From positions 20,665-84,664 of the forward strand of contig NZ_JAFCIY020000030.1 of assembly GCF_020194955.2 (NCBI RefSeq): 64,000 nucleotides of DNA, written 5' to 3'. Numbering within the stretch: position 1 is the first letter of the stretch; every line of letters starts with the position of its first letter. This DNA comes from Desulfuromonas sp. CSMB_57 (lineage in GTDB: Bacteria; Desulfobacterota; Desulfuromonadia; Desulfuromonadales; Syntrophotaleaceae). Below, piece by piece: positions 47,295 through 54,885 of this stretch. The translations under genes were made by a program, and so were the position numbers. The notes beneath the pieces are model-generated. The model searched no databases. It saw only the letters and a program-made list of their open reading frames with translations, and was not told the DNA's origin.

Positions 47295-47332
47295 GGGGGC
47301 GGGTTGACAAATCCGCCCCCTCTGCCTACATT
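47295..47332 (+). promoter_or_regulatory. htpG promoter with overlapping inverted repeat
   Basis: TTGACA (47304-47309), a 17-base spacer and TACATT (47327-47332). An 8-10-8 dyad, GGGGGCGG (47295-47302) and CCGCCCCC (47313-47320), encloses the -35 box and may be an operator. Confidence 0.6.
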
Positions 47333-47370
47333 GGCACGGTCAAAATACCTTCCAGGAGGAACTAGCGCAT

Positions 47371-49215
47371 ATGACTCAGGAACACAGGGAACAGGGCAAC
47401 ATCACCATCCACACCGAGAACATCTTCCCCATCATCAAGAAATGGCTCTACAGCGAAAAGGAAATCTTCCTCCGGGAACTGGTCTCCAATGCCGTCGACG
47501 CCATCCACAAATTGCAGCACATCAATGTCGTTGAGGGATTGCAGCTGAGCAACGAGTATGCCGTCGACATCAGCGTGGACCCGGCCGCCGGCACCCTGAC
47601 CATCAAGGACAACGGCATCGGCATGACCGCCGACGAGGTCCGCAAGTACATCAACCAGGTGGCCTTCTCCTCCGCAGAGGAATTCGTCGAACGATTCAAG
47701 GATCTCAAGGATAAAAACCAGATTATCGGTCATTTCGGTCTGGGGTTCTATTCCAGCTTCATGGTGTCCGCCAAGGTCGAGATTTTCAGCCGCTCCTATT
47801 TGCCTGAGGCCGGCGGAGTGCACTGGTCCTGCGAAGGCTCCACCAGTTACACCCTGGGTGAGCACGATAAGGCGGATCGCGGCACCGAAGTGGTGCTGCA
47901 TCTGGACCAGGATGAGCGTGAATTTCTGGACCCGGTGCGGTTGCGGGAAATTCTCAAGCGCTATTGCAATTTTCTGCCGGTGCCCATTCGTCTGGCCGGC
48001 GACGTGGTCAATGACCAATCTCCCCTTTGGACGGCAACCGCCGGCGAGGTGGAGGAGGGTCAGTATCGGGAGTTTTACAAGAAGCTCTACCCCTGGACGG
48101 ACGATCCCCTGTTTTGGATTCACCTCAATGTCGACTACCCCTTCAACCTCAAGGGGATCCTGTATTTCCCCAAGCTGACCACTGAATTCGATGTGGCCAA
48201 AAGCCACATCAAGCTGTTCTGCAACCAGGTGTTTGTTACCGACAACTGTCCGGAACTGATTCCGGAGTTTCTCAATCCGTTGCAGGGTTGCCTGGATGCC
48301 CCGGACCTGCCCCTCAACGTTTCGCGCAGCTATCTGCAGAACGAACCCCAGGTGCGCAAGATCCGCGAGGTCATCACCAGCAGGGTAGCCGGGAAAATCG
48401 TCGATTTGGCCAAAAAGGATCGGGCCGCCTTCGGGCCCATCTGGGAAAATATCCATACCTTTGTCAAATACGGGATGATGCGGGATGACAAGTTCGGCGA
48501 CAAGCTCAAGGAACAGGTGCTGTTTAACAGCACCGGGGCCGAGCGGTTGACCACTCTGCCGGAATATCTGGAGCGGGCCAAGGATCAGCACGCCAACAAG
48601 GTCTTTTATGCCACCAACGAGGCGGCGCAGGGTACCTACCTGAAACTGTTCGCCAAACAGGGGCTGGAGGTGCTGATCCTGGACAGCCTGATCGACAATC
48701 ATTTCATCCAGTATCTGGAAATGAAGAACCCGGAGGTGCATTTTCAGCGGGTCGATGCCGATTTAACGGAAAATCTCATTGAAGAAAAAATAAAAATTCA
48801 ATTGCCCGGGAGCGATGAAAATCAGGCTAACGCATCAAGATTAAAAGAAATATTTGAAAAAACCCTGCACGTAGGGCAGCTTTCGGTGCGTGTTGAAAGG
48901 TTGAAGGATGATTCCGTCCCTGCTATTATCCTACTGGCCGAGCAAACCCGGCGCCTGCAGGAGATGACCCGCATGCTGGGCAAGGGGGAGGAAAACCTGT
49001 TCGGGGAACATACCTTGCTGGTCAATGCCACCTCTCCCGCGGTTGCCAATATCCTCTCCCTGCAGCAGGCCGGACGCGATGATGACTGCCGGATGCTCAT
49101 TGAACAGGTTTACGATCTGGCCCTGCTTTCACACCGGCCCTTCGACAAGGAACGGATGGAGGAATTTCTGGCCCGGAGCAACCGGCTGTTGGCCAAACTG
49201 GGTTCTTCGAACTGA
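47371..49215 (+). CDS. htpG: Chaperone protein HtpG (Hsp90)
   Basis: 614 aa, near the usual 620-640. The N-terminal ATPase domain has LRELVSNAVDAI, DNGIGMTADEV and GHFGLGFYSSFMVS (Bergerat ATP fold). The middle domain has NVDYPFNLKGILYFP and APDLPLNVSRSYLQ (catalytic Arg region). A C-terminal dimer domain follows. AGGAGG lies upstream of the ATG. It is a cytosolic ATP-dependent chaperone for stressed proteins. The promoter looks like a housekeeping type rather than a clear heat-shock one. Confidence 0.96.
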   Translation: MTQEHREQGNITIHTENIFPIIKKWLYSEKEIFLRELVSNAVDAIHKLQHINVVEGLQLSNEYAVDISVDPAAGTLTIKDNGIGMTADEVRKYINQVAFSSAEEFVERFKDLKDKNQIIGHFGLGFYSSFMVSAKVEIFSRSYLPEAGGVHWSCEGSTSYTLGEHDKADRGTEVVLHLDQDEREFLDPVRLREILKRYCNFLPVPIRLAGDVVNDQSPLWTATAGEVEEGQYREFYKKLYPWTDDPLFWIHLNVDYPFNLKGILYFPKLTTEFDVAKSHIKLFCNQVFVTDNCPELIPEFLNPLQGCLDAPDLPLNVSRSYLQNEPQVRKIREVITSRVAGKIVDLAKKDRAAFGPIWENIHTFVKYGMMRDDKFGDKLKEQVLFNSTGAERLTTLPEYLERAKDQHANKVFYATNEAAQGTYLKLFAKQGLEVLILDSLIDNHFIQYLEMKNPEVHFQRVDADLTENLIEEKIKIQLPGSDENQANASRLKEIFEKTLHVGQLSVRVERLKDDSVPAIILLAEQTRRLQEMTRMLGKGEENLFGEHTLLVNATSPAVANILSLQQAGRDDDCRMLIEQVYDLALLSHRPFDKERMEEFLARSNRLLAKLGSSN

Positions 49216-49515
49216 GCGTTCCGGCAAGATGCGAATTTCCGATCGTATGATCGGGGTTCAGGAATTTTCCGGCATCAAGGTCCCTTGAAAATGGGGTCCG
49301 TAAACAGGAAATAAGGCAAGTTTACAGGTTTTTTAACTCGGATATGTCCCTGTTTTTAAACGGAAAAAAAGATTAAAAAAAATTTTTTCGAAAAATTTCG
49401 AGCTTTCGAAAAATTTCTGTTGATTTTGCCAGAAAAAGGAGTAGATTCTTGCCGTCTGCCCAAGAGGCGGATGGGTCACTAGACCCAATCAGGGGGATGA
49501 AGGAGGTGAAACAGC
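49216..49515. other. A+T-rich leader region before the small lipoprotein gene
   Basis: 300 bases with no gene. The core 49350-49440 is very A+T-rich, and TTTCGAAAAATTTC occurs twice in direct orientation (near 49386 and 49404); each copy is nearly palindromic. Closer to the gene, GGGTC ACTA GACCC (49471-49484) forms a small hairpin. This may be a strong promoter with an UP-like element, but no clear -35/-10 pair stands out. Confidence 0.45.
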
Positions 49516-49737
49516 ATGAAGAAACTCGTTGTGATGCTCAGCATTCTGCTTATGGCTACCATGGCTATCGCCTGCAAAAAGCAGGAAGAAGCTCCGGCTA
49601 CGGTAGAGCAGACCGAAGCGGTTGACACTGCCGCTGACCAGGTTGTCACCGAAGAAGCAGCTCCTATGGCTGAAGAAGCGCCTGCCGCCGAAGCAGCTCC
49701 GGCTACTGAAGAGGCTCCTGCTACTCAGGCCAACTAA
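49516..49737 (+). CDS. Small Ala/Glu-rich lipoprotein
   Basis: 73 aa with GGAGG 9 bases before the ATG. The signal MKKLVVMLSILLMATMAIAC fits a lipoprotein (Cys20). The mature 53 residues are almost only Ala, Glu, Pro, Thr and Val, with repeats of EEAPA, and have a strong negative charge. It is probably an abundant outer-membrane or cell-wall-space lipoprotein. The A+T-rich upstream region and strong terminator suggest high expression. Confidence 0.78.
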   Translation: MKKLVVMLSILLMATMAIACKKQEEAPATVEQTEAVDTAADQVVTEEAAPMAEEAPAAEAAPATEEAPATQAN

Positions 49738-49757
49738 TTGCTGCACCCAGTTTTACG

Positions 49758-49793
49758 AAAAAAGCCTGCGGGGTTATCCCTGCAGGCTTTTGT
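49758..49793. terminator. Bidirectional terminator between the lipoprotein gene and clpV
   Basis: AAAAAAGCCTGCGGGG pairs with CCCTGCAGGCTTTT around TTAT, with T-runs in both directions. Confidence 0.88.
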
Positions 49794-49801
49794 ATTTTCC
49801 G

Positions 49802-52429
49802 CTACCGAAAGCGCAGGCTGAAGCGGCCGTCTTTGGCCGATCCGATGTGCGCCGTGGCGGGTAGTGGGTCATCGCCCAGGCGCTGCAGGATGCCCGCCGA
49901 GAGCTGCGGCAGCAGGGTACCGCGCAGGATGTGGTCGATGTTGCGGGCGCCCGTATCCACCTCGGTGCAGCGCTCGGCGATGTCCGTCACCACCGAGCGT
50001 GACCAGCTCAGTTTCATGTTGTGGCTTTGACACAGGCGCTCGGCCAGCTGGTGCAGGCGCAGAGCGGCGATTTCCTGAATGAAGGCCGCGTCCAGCAGGT
50101 AGAAGGGCACGATGGTCATGCGTGCCAGCAGGGCCGGCTTGAAGTGCCGCACCAGTTCCGGGCGGATGGCTTCGGTCAGTTCTTTTGCCGTCGGCCGGCT
50201 GGAGCCCGCGCAGAGGTGGCTGACGGTATCGGCGGCCAGGTTGCTGGTAAGAAACAGCACGGTGTTTTTAAAGTCGATCTCCCGTCCTTCGCCGTCGGCC
50301 AGAGAGCCCTTGTCGAACACCTGGTAGAAGAGGTTGACCACATCCAGGTGGGCCTTTTCCACCTCGTCCATGAGCACCACCGAGTAGGGCTGGCGGCGCA
50401 CCGCCTCGGTGAGTTTGCCGCCTTCGCCGAAGCCGACGTAACCCGGCGGCGAGCCGATGAGGCGGCTGACGGTGTGGGCTTCCTGAAACTCACTCATGTT
50501 GACGGTGGTGAGAAAGCGCTCGCCGCCGAACAGCAGATCGGCCACCGCCAGGGCGGTTTCGGTCTTGCCCGTCCCCGAGGGGCCGACCAGCAGGAAGATG
50601 CCCTGGGGTCGGGTGGGGTCGCCCAGTCCCGCCTTGGCGGCGCGCAGGGTTTCGCCGATGACCGCCAGGGCCTCGTCCTGACCCTTGATGCGCCGGCGCA
50701 GATCCGCCTCCAACTGCATGGCGCTGCCGGCCTGATCCCGCAGTACCTTGCCCAGGGGGATGCCGGTCCAGTCCGAGACCACCTTGGCCACCATATCGGG
50801 ATCGACTTCCACCCGCACCAGGGGCTGCGCTGCCTGGGCCGCCTCCAGTTCCGTGGTGACGGCGGCGATGCGTTCGCGGAGCGGTTCGCCGGAAGCTTGC
50901 GAAGCCTGCGACGCCACCGCTTCGCCCAGTTCCCGGCGCAGGGCGATGAGGTCCCGAGCCAGGGCCTGCTCTTTCTGCCAGCGCTCGGTCAGGGCGGCCC
51001 GTTCTTCCTCCAGTTCGGCGAGCTGCCGCTCCAGCCGCGTCTGCCGCTCCGGGTCCGGAGCCGCGCCGTGCAACAGGTCTCGTTCCAGGGCGGCCTGCTC
51101 CCGCCGCAGGGCCGCAATGGCCCGCTCCTGGTCCTCCAGGGCCTCCGGCTTGGCGCTCAGCAGAATCTTCACCCGCGCCGCGCTGGTATCCAGCAGATCC
51201 ACCGCCTTGTCCGGCAACTGCCGTCCCGAGATGTAGCGGCCTGACAGCTCGGCGGCGGCGACGATGGCGTCGTCCCGCACCGTCACGCCGTGGGCCGCTT
51301 CGTATTTATCCTTCAGCCCCCGCAGGATCAGGGCCGCCGTCTCCACCGACGGCTCCTCCAGTTTCACCGGCTGAAAACGGCGGGCCAGGGCGGCGTCCTT
51401 CTCGAAGTACTTCTTGTATTCCGACCAGGTGGTGGCGGCGATGGTGCGCAGTTCGCCTCTGGCCAGAGCCGGTTTGAGCAGGTTGGCCGCGTCGCCGCCG
51501 CCGGCCTGCCCCCCGGCGCCGATGAGGGTGTGGGCCTCGTCGATAAACAGGATGATCGGCGTCGGCGAGGACTTGATCTCGGCGATCACCGACTTCAGGC
51601 GGTTCTCGAATTCCCCCTTGACCCCGGCGCCGGCCTGCAGCAGGCCCAGATCCAGACCCACCAGGGACACCTCGCGCAGAAACTGGGGTACATCCCCCTC
51701 CACCACTCGCAGAGCCAGCCCTTCCACCACGGCGGTCTTGCCCACCCCCGCTTCACCCACCACGATGGGATTGTTCTTGCGTCGCCGGGCCAGAATATCG
51801 ATCATCTGCCCGATCTCCCGGTCCCGGCCAAACACCGGGTCGATCTCGCCGGTTTGTGCCTTGGCGGTAAAATCGGTACAGAAACGTCCCAGAGCGCTGT
51901 CACCGCCTGCCGCAGCCGTAGCCGCGCCCGCCGCCGGTCCATCCCCCGCAACCTGCTCCGCCGAGTCGGCTGTCAGGATGGCGAACTGCTTGAGCAGCGT
52001 CTCCCGATTGATCCCCTGCAGGGTCTCCATATAGCTGCCTTCGGTCAGTTGCAGGGGTTTGGCCAGCAGGGCCGCCAGCAGGGCGCCGGAGCGGATCTGA
52101 TTCTGACCCAGGTCGATGGAGGCGATGAGCCAGGCGTCCTGGCACCATTGCAGCAGCAAGGGTGAAAAGACCGGCTTGCCCGCATTGCCGGTGGCCAGAC
52201 CCTCCACGGTCTGCTCCAGAGCCCGCCGCACCCGGGCCGGTTCCATCTCGAAATGGCGCAGAATGGCCTGCACGTCGTTGCCGCCTTCTTCCAAAAGGCG
52301 GCCCAGCAGATGCTCCACGGTAATCTCGTAATGACCGCGGGACACGCACAGTCCCGCCGCCCCCTCCAGAGCACGGGTGCAGGCGGGGTTGAGGCGGCGC
52401 AGCAGGTTTTTTAAATCCACGTTCAACAT
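49802..52429 (-). CDS. clpV: Type VI secretion ATPase TssH (ClpV)
   Basis: 875 aa from the ATG at 52429 with AAGGAG upstream. It has an N-terminal Clp-repeat domain (LNPACTRALEGAAGLCVSR), first AAA+ module with Walker A GEAGVGKT (225-232), then RRKNNPIV, a coiled middle domain, and a second AAA+ module with GPSGTGKTE and GSPPGYVGFGEGG. Large size, the NLL..LN opening and the neighbouring vgrG, tssF and tssG genes identify ClpV rather than ClpB. It disassembles the contracted TssB/TssC sheath for reuse. It is the last T6SS gene on this strand before the terminator. Confidence 0.95.
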   Translation of the reverse strand: MLNVDLKNLLRRLNPACTRALEGAAGLCVSRGHYEITVEHLLGRLLEEGGNDVQAILRHFEMEPARVRRALEQTVEGLATGNAGKPVFSPLLLQWCQDAWLIASIDLGQNQIRSGALLAALLAKPLQLTEGSYMETLQGINRETLLKQFAILTADSAEQVAGDGPAAGAATAAAGGDSALGRFCTDFTAKAQTGEIDPVFGRDREIGQMIDILARRRKNNPIVVGEAGVGKTAVVEGLALRVVEGDVPQFLREVSLVGLDLGLLQAGAGVKGEFENRLKSVIAEIKSSPTPIILFIDEAHTLIGAGGQAGGGDAANLLKPALARGELRTIAATTWSEYKKYFEKDAALARRFQPVKLEEPSVETAALILRGLKDKYEAAHGVTVRDDAIVAAAELSGRYISGRQLPDKAVDLLDTSAARVKILLSAKPEALEDQERAIAALRREQAALERDLLHGAAPDPERQTRLERQLAELEEERAALTERWQKEQALARDLIALRRELGEAVASQASQASGEPLRERIAAVTTELEAAQAAQPLVRVEVDPDMVAKVVSDWTGIPLGKVLRDQAGSAMQLEADLRRRIKGQDEALAVIGETLRAAKAGLGDPTRPQGIFLLVGPSGTGKTETALAVADLLFGGERFLTTVNMSEFQEAHTVSRLIGSPPGYVGFGEGGKLTEAVRRQPYSVVLMDEVEKAHLDVVNLFYQVFDKGSLADGEGREIDFKNTVLFLTSNLAADTVSHLCAGSSRPTAKELTEAIRPELVRHFKPALLARMTIVPFYLLDAAFIQEIAALRLHQLAERLCQSHNMKLSWSRSVVTDIAERCTEVDTGARNIDHILRGTLLPQLSAGILQRLGDDPLPATAHIGSAKDGRFSLRFR

Positions 52430-52664
52430 GGGGTTTTCTCCTTGATAAAAGTGGGGCCGATTACAACGAATCGGCCCAGTCGGGAGTCTGGTTGGGCAGG
52501 GCAGGTGGGTTGTTTTTTGGGTTAGGTTCAAGTAAGCCGCTTCTCGGCAGTTTCACGCCCAATCCATTGAATCTTTCTGCGTTCTTCCGAGAGTAAGACT
52601 TCCGAACCAGCCGATCCTCTGGTTCCCTTTCTGAATAACCCTGTACCCAGAGAGGAGAACGATC
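52430..52664. other. Spacer upstream of clpV, possibly part of a decayed element
   Basis: 235 bases with no gene. The right part (about 52555-52664) runs into the integrase fragment and includes its AGAGGAGA ribosome site, so it may come from the same mobile element. The clpV ribosome site lies at the left end. Confidence 0.35.
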
Positions 52665-52754
52665 ATGATGACTGACTGGTACGAAAAATCCATTCGCGCC
52701 CTGCAAATGGCCGGCATGAGCAAGCGCACCCAGCAGTGCTGCACTTGGCCATGA
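52665..52754 (+). pseudogene. 5' fragment of a tyrosine recombinase/integrase
   Basis: After the ribosome site AGAGGAGA the frame reads MMTDWYEKSIRALQMAGMSK and RTQQC, the typical start of an integrase N-terminal SAM-like (core-binding) domain. The frame then leaves the family at about 52745 and stops at 52752-52754. The sequence beyond is the decayed small gene on the other strand, so the integrase is cut after about 27 codons. It marks a recombination junction. Confidence 0.7.
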
Positions 52755-52878
52755 TGGCGTAGTCGCCATCGATGAGCAGGGAGTAAGTCCGTTCCGGGTC
52801 TTCCGAGTCTAGTATTTGTGACACTACTCGGGGGTCGTTTTCGATGTTTTCCGGATCGATGGATTCAAACTGCCGCAT
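52746..52878 (-). pseudogene. Truncated copy of the putative immunity gene
   Basis: From 52878 the frame reads MRQFESIDPENIENDPRVVS, then SLLIDGDYAIMAK. It is nearly identical to the first 45 residues of the protein encoded at 53123-53638, including the AAGGAG site before the ATG. The similarity ends at about 52746, where the integrase fragment begins; the residual frame runs to 52663. Confidence 0.85.
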
Positions 52879-52891
52879 GAAGAGCTCCTTG

Positions 52892-53060
52892 TCAGTAACT
52901 GTAGTTTTTCAGCGGGATGCGGCACAGAACCTGTAGCCTCTCCAACTCCCCAAGTTTGCGGGGCTTTTTGTCGTAGGTGAAGACCTCGACGTTGTCGTAG
53001 CCCGTGTCTTCCTGCACCGGTCCAAAGGGGGTGAAGGCATTGATGTTGTTGGTCAGGCCT
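52892..53060 (-). pseudogene. Orphan C-terminal tail of the PAAR effector
   Basis: On the minus strand the last about 52 codons read TNNINAFTPFGPVQEDTGYD then VEVFTYDKKPRKLGELE, ending CRIPLKNYSY and a stop. This matches the final residues of the PAAR protein at 53652-54848 with a few substitutions. There is no start codon, PAAR domain or signal. It sits just upstream of the truncated small gene, the same order as in the intact pair. Confidence 0.85.
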
Positions 53061-53122
53061 TCATCCCCCATCTTGTCCCTCTGTCTTCTACGCCATACTC
53101 TGCCGACAGGTGGGTGCCATGA

Positions 53123-53638
53123 CTACAGCTCCCCCCGCCGAATCCGCTCGGCGTTGTCCTTGAACCACGCGAACAGGCCCAACTCGAACAGGGCGGTGTC
53201 GGTGAAGGAGTATTCTTTGGAGATGTTAGGGTCCCGCCGGTCGACGGTGGCGAAGGCGTAGCCGGTTTCGCGGTTTTCCCCCAGGCCGAAATAGCGATCC
53301 ACCCGAAGCCGCTCCCCTTCGATGGCTTCGGTGAAGTGAAAAACCCCGGCAGGCAGACCGCCTTCTTTGGCGAGCTTGAAGAACTTGTTTTCGATGGTGT
53401 CCACCAGCCAGGGCAGGCCCTGCTTGGGGAATTCGAGCTGATAATGCAGCCATTCGCTTTTCCATTTGTTCGGACCCTCCGTGGGGTCCTCCCAGTATTG
53501 GGCTGTAGCCAAAATGGTATAATCGCCATCGATGAGCAGGTAGAAGGTGCGTTTCGGGTTGTTCGGGTCTTGCTTGCTTGACACTACTCGGGGGTCGTTT
53601 TCGATGTTTTCCGGATCGATGGATTCAAACTGGCGCAT
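53123..53638 (-). CDS. Putative immunity protein to the PAAR effector
   Basis: 171 aa, acidic, with no signal peptide. It starts MRQFESIDPENIENDPRVVS and contains LLIDGDYTILATAQYWED and DRYFGLGENRETGYAF. I do not recognise the family. The start has AAGGAG and lies 13 bases after the stop of the PAAR protein, so the genes are co-transcribed. Position right after an effector gene and duplication together with the effector's tail are strong contextual signs of a cognate immunity protein, acting in the cytoplasm. This is inference; a chaperone role is possible. Confidence 0.65.
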   Translation of the reverse strand: MRQFESIDPENIENDPRVVSSKQDPNNPKRTFYLLIDGDYTILATAQYWEDPTEGPNKWKSEWLHYQLEFPKQGLPWLVDTIENKFFKLAKEGGLPAGVFHFTEAIEGERLRVDRYFGLGENRETGYAFATVDRRDPNISKEYSFTDTALFELGLFAWFKDNAERIRRGEL

Positions 53639-53651
53639 GGAAGGCTCCTTG

Positions 53652-54848
53652 TCAGTAGCTGTAGTTTTTCAGGGGGATGCGGCACAGAACCTGTAGCTCC
53701 TCCAACTCCCCCAGGGTGCGGGGTCGTTTGTCGTAGGTGAAGACCTCGACGATGCCGTAGCCCGTGTCTTCCTGCACCGGCCCGAAAGGGGTGAAGGTAT
53801 TGTCGGCGTTGATGTCGTTGGTCATGCCGCAGCCCAGAAACTGTTCGTTGCAGCCGAATTTGCCTTTGAGCTGGTGGCGTACCCTGAGCATGTCGGCCTC
53901 TTCCGCGTCAAAACCGAGGTCCGCAGCCAGTTTGAGTAACTGGTCCGGTTCATCCAGGTTGACCCTTTTGGCCATCGCCTGCTCGTGCAGAGACTCGTAG
54001 TAATAGCTGTAGGCCGGCTTCATGGCTTCGTCGATGAGATGGGCTACCGGCGCCAGTTTTTCATCCTTCAGGGCCTCTTTTTCCAGGTAATCGACGATCG
54101 CCTCCCGGGTGGGATAGAAGGACTCCATTTCGCACTGGGCTTCCGCCTGCTCCCGATCGATGATCAGCATGGTGTATTCAATTTCGGGATCGTAGGGGAT
54201 GCCGGTTAGTTCGCAGAGCAGGCGGGCGTTGTGGTCGGCGTGCTCGATTTGGCTGAAGGTGGCGGTCCAGTAGTTGGCAGGCTGCACGCCGGGCTTGCCG
54301 ATGGTGCCGTTGTCTCCGGCGTGCGCGCTTTCGATGATGCGCACCGTGAATTTCTCCGGCACGTTGTCTTCGACAAGCTTGAGCTTGTCTTCGGTGCTGT
54401 AGAACGATGGGGGCAGGGCTGTGCCATTGCTCAGGGCCTGCTCCACGGCGGTTCTGGCGACATCCAGGCGCTGTCGGGCCTCGTCCATGGTGGCCGGACG
54501 GGGGGGAATGTGATCCAGATTGGCCGAGGCCGACAGCTCGGGGGTGCCGTAACCGTCGCCGATGATGACGGTGGAGTTACCGGTGACGATGCGGCCGCCG
54601 TGTTGGGTGCGGTCGCCGAAGCGGGCGGCGGGCTTGCCGTTAAAAAACACCGTGGAAGAGCCTTCGGTAATGGTGTCCACGGCGCCGCCGATGCACAGAG
54701 CCTGGTCGCCCTTGCGGGCGGCGGGTTGGCCGCCGATGAAAATATCCGGCGAGCCGTTGAGGATGGGGCCGCCCACATGGGGCTTGGGACCGGGTTCGAC
54801 CTTGGGGCAGATGTGATAGTCGCCGACGGTTGCGGCATATTTGGGCAT
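53652..54848 (-). CDS. T6SS PAAR protein with unrecognised C-terminal (probable toxin) domain
   Basis: 398 aa, AAAGGAG before the ATG. Residues 1-100 are a PAAR domain (GGPILNGSPDIFIGGQPAAR, then KGDQALCIGG, FFNGKPAARFGD and TGNSTVIIGDG), the sharp tip that sits on VgrG. A linker follows, and from about residue 150 a domain with FTVRIIESAHAGDNG, ANYWTATFSQIEHADHNARL and TMLIIDREQAE, ending EVFTYDKRPRTLGELEEL. I cannot assign this domain. In a tip-effector layout it would be the delivered toxin, with the next small gene as immunity. An orphan copy of its tail lies at 52892-53060. Confidence 0.85.
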   Translation of the reverse strand: MPKYAATVGDYHICPKVEPGPKPHVGGPILNGSPDIFIGGQPAARKGDQALCIGGAVDTITEGSSTVFFNGKPAARFGDRTQHGGRIVTGNSTVIIGDGYGTPELSASANLDHIPPRPATMDEARQRLDVARTAVEQALSNGTALPPSFYSTEDKLKLVEDNVPEKFTVRIIESAHAGDNGTIGKPGVQPANYWTATFSQIEHADHNARLLCELTGIPYDPEIEYTMLIIDREQAEAQCEMESFYPTREAIVDYLEKEALKDEKLAPVAHLIDEAMKPAYSYYYESLHEQAMAKRVNLDEPDQLLKLAADLGFDAEEADMLRVRHQLKGKFGCNEQFLGCGMTNDINADNTFTPFGPVQEDTGYGIVEVFTYDKRPRTLGELEELQVLCRIPLKNYSY

Positions 54849-54885
54849 GCTGTCGTCTCCTTTGGATTGTTTAGGGGCGCGGTGT

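Noticed and set aside
47178..47370. CIRCE element or classic sigma-32 promoter before htpG
   Set aside because: No TTAGCACTC/GAGTGCTAA dyad and no CCCCAT-type -10; the visible promoter is sigma-70-like.
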